Positions 7,893 to 9,012 of a stretch of DNA of 9,012 bases are shown piece after piece. The translations under genes and the position numbers were made by a program. The first letter of the stretch is position 1. Each line of letters opens with the position of its first letter. Source of the stretch: Lonsdalea britannica (GTDB lineage Bacteria > Pseudomonadota > Gammaproteobacteria > Enterobacterales > Enterobacteriaceae). The notes under the pieces are model-generated. The model was not told the DNA's origin and made no database searches. It saw only the letters and a program-made list of their open reading frames with translations. The stretch spans positions 1-9,012 of the forward strand of contig NZ_CAMKXG010000142.1 in NCBI RefSeq assembly GCF_946477055.1, written 5' to 3'.

Positions 7893-7895
7893 CTC

Positions 7896-8756
7896 ATGTC
7901 TGTATCCAGTTCCGACATCTTTGTTACCGCCACCTGGCTGAATTCGCATCTGAACGACGCTGATATCACGTTGCTTGATGCGCGGATGCTGCCACCTGGC
8001 GACACCACGCGGGATATTCAGGCCGAATATGAGGCCGAACACCTGCCGGGGGCGGCGTTTTTCGATATCGAAACGCTGTCAGACGCGACGTCGCCTCTAC
8101 CGCACATGATGCCGGACAGCGCGTCCTTCGCTCAGGCGATGGGAGCGCTAGGCGTCAGCGAAGGACAGCACTGCGTCATTTATGACGAAGGCAACCTGTT
8201 TTCCGCCCCTCGCGCCTGGTGGATGCTGAGAACCTTTGGCGTGACAAAGGTTTCTATTCTGGCTGGCGGCCTGGCCGAATGGAAACACCAGCAACTGCCT
8301 CTGGAGCAAGGAAACAACGGTCATCCGACAAGCACCTTCAAGGCTCGACTTGACGCCGGAGTAATCTGTCAGGCCGAAGTGGTGCTAGCTATCACCCGCG
8401 ATCATTCCGCTCAAATCGTCGATGCTCGTCCGGCACCGCGTTTCGCGGGGGAAGCGGATGAACCCCGTCCGGGACTGCGTCGCGGCCATATCCCCGGCAG
8501 CGTTAACGTACCCTGGAACGAACTGGTGGCAAACGGCGCGCTGAAAGCCCCAGAAGAGCTGGCCGCTGTATTCGAGCAAAAGGGAATTGATATCCAGCGC
8601 CCTATCGTCGCCAGCTGTGGCTCCGGCGTAACAGCCGCCGTGGTCGTGTTAGCGCTGTATGTGCTGAACGCCCCTCAAGTCAAACTGTATGACGGTTCCT
8701 GGGGGGAATGGGGAGGCCGAGATGACCTGCCCGTTGAAACCACGGTGACTCGCTGA
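7896..8756 (+). CDS. sseA: 3-mercaptopyruvate sulfurtransferase (SseA)
   Basis: SseA is a tandem-rhodanese enzyme that transfers sulfur from 3-mercaptopyruvate to thiophilic acceptors such as cyanide or thiols. The chosen start gives 286 residues (E. coli about 281). The N-terminal inactive rhodanese domain spans about 8-130 and includes HLPGAAFFDIETLSD and YDEGNLFSAPRAWWMLRTFG (97-116). The C-terminal catalytic domain spans about 165-280, with DARPAPRF, DEPRPGLRRGHIPG and the active-site loop C241-G-S-G-V-T-A. That loop is the sequence typical of mercaptopyruvate sulfurtransferases rather than thiosulfate sulfurtransferases. It ends with LYDGSWGEWGGRDDLPVE. It is the only sure plus-strand gene, divergent from ndk. 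No plus-strand terminator with a U-tract follows: the hairpin at 8793-8815 has its T-run on the other strand. Confidence 0.97.
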   Translation: MSVSSSDIFVTATWLNSHLNDADITLLDARMLPPGDTTRDIQAEYEAEHLPGAAFFDIETLSDATSPLPHMMPDSASFAQAMGALGVSEGQHCVIYDEGNLFSAPRAWWMLRTFGVTKVSILAGGLAEWKHQQLPLEQGNNGHPTSTFKARLDAGVICQAEVVLAITRDHSAQIVDARPAPRFAGEADEPRPGLRRGHIPGSVNVPWNELVANGALKAPEELAAVFEQKGIDIQRPIVASCGSGVTAAVVVLALYVLNAPQVKLYDGSWGEWGGRDDLPVETTVTR

Positions 8757-8789
8757 CGCCAACCGGTTTGCCACCGACACGAGCCCAGT

Positions 8790-8815
8790 AAAAACGGCCA
8801 CGTCATGTGGCCGTT
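8790..8815 (-). terminator. Rho-independent terminator facing left, between sseA and the edge frame
   Basis: AACGGCCAC (8793-8801) and GTGGCCGTT (8807-8815) form a perfect 9-bp stem with a 5-nt loop. Read on the minus strand the stem runs into TTTTT (8794-8790), the classic intrinsic form. Read on the plus strand it has only TTAT after the stem. It therefore points to a minus-strand transcript arriving from the right, and may also slow sseA transcription. Confidence 0.75.
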
Positions 8816-8855
8816 ATGGAATTCGTCATGACTGATGTTGCGCCTCTATGGGGAC

Positions 8856-9012
8856 TCATAGCGTCAGGTTCATAGACGGCAGTGACAGCACTGTCCGCAA
8901 TCGTAATTCATCACGATGCGCATCCAACGGCCACAGGCTCATCCGGCGAGCCATTACGCTTTTGGCTTTTGGCTTTTGGCTTTTGGCTTTTGGCTTTTGG
9001 CTTTTGGCTTTT
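8856..9012 (-). CDS. Unrecognised C-terminal reading frame passing through a heptad repeat (partial)
   Basis: This is an open minus-strand frame of 52 codons plus stop TGA (8856-8858 on the plus strand) or slightly less, cut by the window edge. From the edge inward it reads repeated QKPKAKS units encoded by the heptanucleotide repeat. It then continues with VMARRMSLWPLDAHRDE and a leucine-rich tail ending SLPSMNLTL. A leftward terminator stands 41 bp past the stop, as expected for a real gene end. In-frame ATGs at 8954 and 8942 could instead start a 32- or 28-residue peptide, though neither has a clear ribosome site. I do not recognise a family. It may be a true gene end, a frame inside a dispersed repeat, or chance; the short length makes composition tests weak. 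Confidence 0.35.
   Translation of the reverse strand, partial: KAKSQKPKAKSQKPKAKSVMARRMSLWPLDAHRDELRLRTVLSLPSMNLTL
8958..9012. repeat. Heptanucleotide tandem repeat (GCTTTTG), 7.9 copies, running off the window
   Basis: Seven perfect copies of GCTTTTG (8958-9006) plus GCTTTT (9007-9012) are visible, and the array continues or ends beyond the edge. No mismatch is seen. All three frames are stop-free inside the array on both strands; the plus strand would read a hydrophobic AFGFWLL cycle and the minus strand QKPKAKS. A pure 7-bp array is prone to slipped-strand change in copy number. Confidence 0.97.

Larger units (their letters stand above)
7498..7895. other. 398-bp divergent spacer between ndk and sseA
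   Basis: No gene of convincing size lies here. The ndk promoter and leader occupy 7498-7607. An AT-rich stretch (about 7605-7660) holds a run of seven T and the palindrome ATAACGTTAT (7624-7633). The 10-mer ATCCCTGTGT occurs at 7667-7676 and again at 7742-7751. A 16-codon frame at 7709-7759 is followed by a perfect 7-bp inverted repeat, 7764-7770 with 7779-7785. A second 7-bp hairpin (7863-7882) lies just before the sseA ribosome site. No clear sseA promoter stands out; TATAAC at 7656-7661 is a possible -10 box with no good -35. In E. coli I recall pbpC and yfhM occupying this place. Confidence 0.7.

Noticed and set aside
7872..7895. Upstream TTG start adding 8 residues to SseA
   Set aside because: The TTG lies inside the leader hairpin and has no ribosome site, whereas ATG at 7896 has GGGAGGT directly before it and matches the family length.
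8828..8875. Plus-strand 15-codon frame after sseA (possible start of sseB)
   Set aside because: It stops after 15 codons and its sequence does not resemble SseB; no ribosome site is seen.
8958..9012. CRISPR array at the right edge
   Set aside because: The units are 7 bp with no spacers; this is a simple tandem repeat.

Overview
The window is chromosomal DNA from an enterobacterium (order Enterobacterales). The evidence is the near-identity of RlmN, HisS, IspG, Ndk and SseA to what I recall of the E. coli proteins, including length and catalytic residues, and the gene order. The base composition is moderately GC-rich. A pilW-type gene lies between rlmN and rodZ, an order I associate with many gammaproteobacteria (e.g. 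Pseudomonas ndk-rlmN-pilF-rodZ-ispG-hisS) but not with E. coli K-12. A relative of the soft-rot or plant-associated Pectobacteriaceae would fit, but that placement is inference.

Layout. Positions 1-7497 hold one long minus-strand cluster, read right to left: ndk, rlmN, pilW, rodZ, ispG, hisS, yfgM, bamB (5' part only; the gene runs off the left edge). Ndk has its own promoter and a Rho-independent terminator. rlmN-pilW-rodZ-ispG follow, with pilW and rodZ overlapping by 11 bp. A good sigma70 promoter (TTGATG-N18-TATAAT) then restarts transcription for hisS-yfgM-bamB. Three successive genes (ispG, hisS, yfgM) start with GTG. A 398-bp spacer (7498-7895) separates ndk from the divergent plus-strand gene sseA (7896-8756). 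In E. coli I recall pbpC and yfhM lying here; both are absent.

The right end (8757-9012) is the least ordinary part. A strong hairpin with a U-tract pointing leftward (8790-8815) terminates minus-strand transcription. A minus-strand open frame ends at 8856, and it is continuous with a perfect heptanucleotide tandem repeat (GCTTTTG, 7.9 copies) that runs off the window at 9012. Because the unit is not a multiple of three, any change in copy number would shift that frame.

How the genes work together: most are housekeeping genes for the cell envelope and translation. BamB (outer-membrane protein assembly), YfgM (periplasmic chaperone network at the SecYEG translocon), RodZ (MreB-linked cell shape) and IspG (isoprenoid precursors, hence undecaprenyl phosphate and quinones) serve the envelope. 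HisS charges tRNA-His, and RlmN methylates 23S rRNA and tRNA. Ndk balances NTP pools and SseA handles sulfane sulfur. I see no phage, CRISPR, IS element or tRNA/rRNA gene. The only candidate for something undescribed is the repeat-bearing frame at the right edge.
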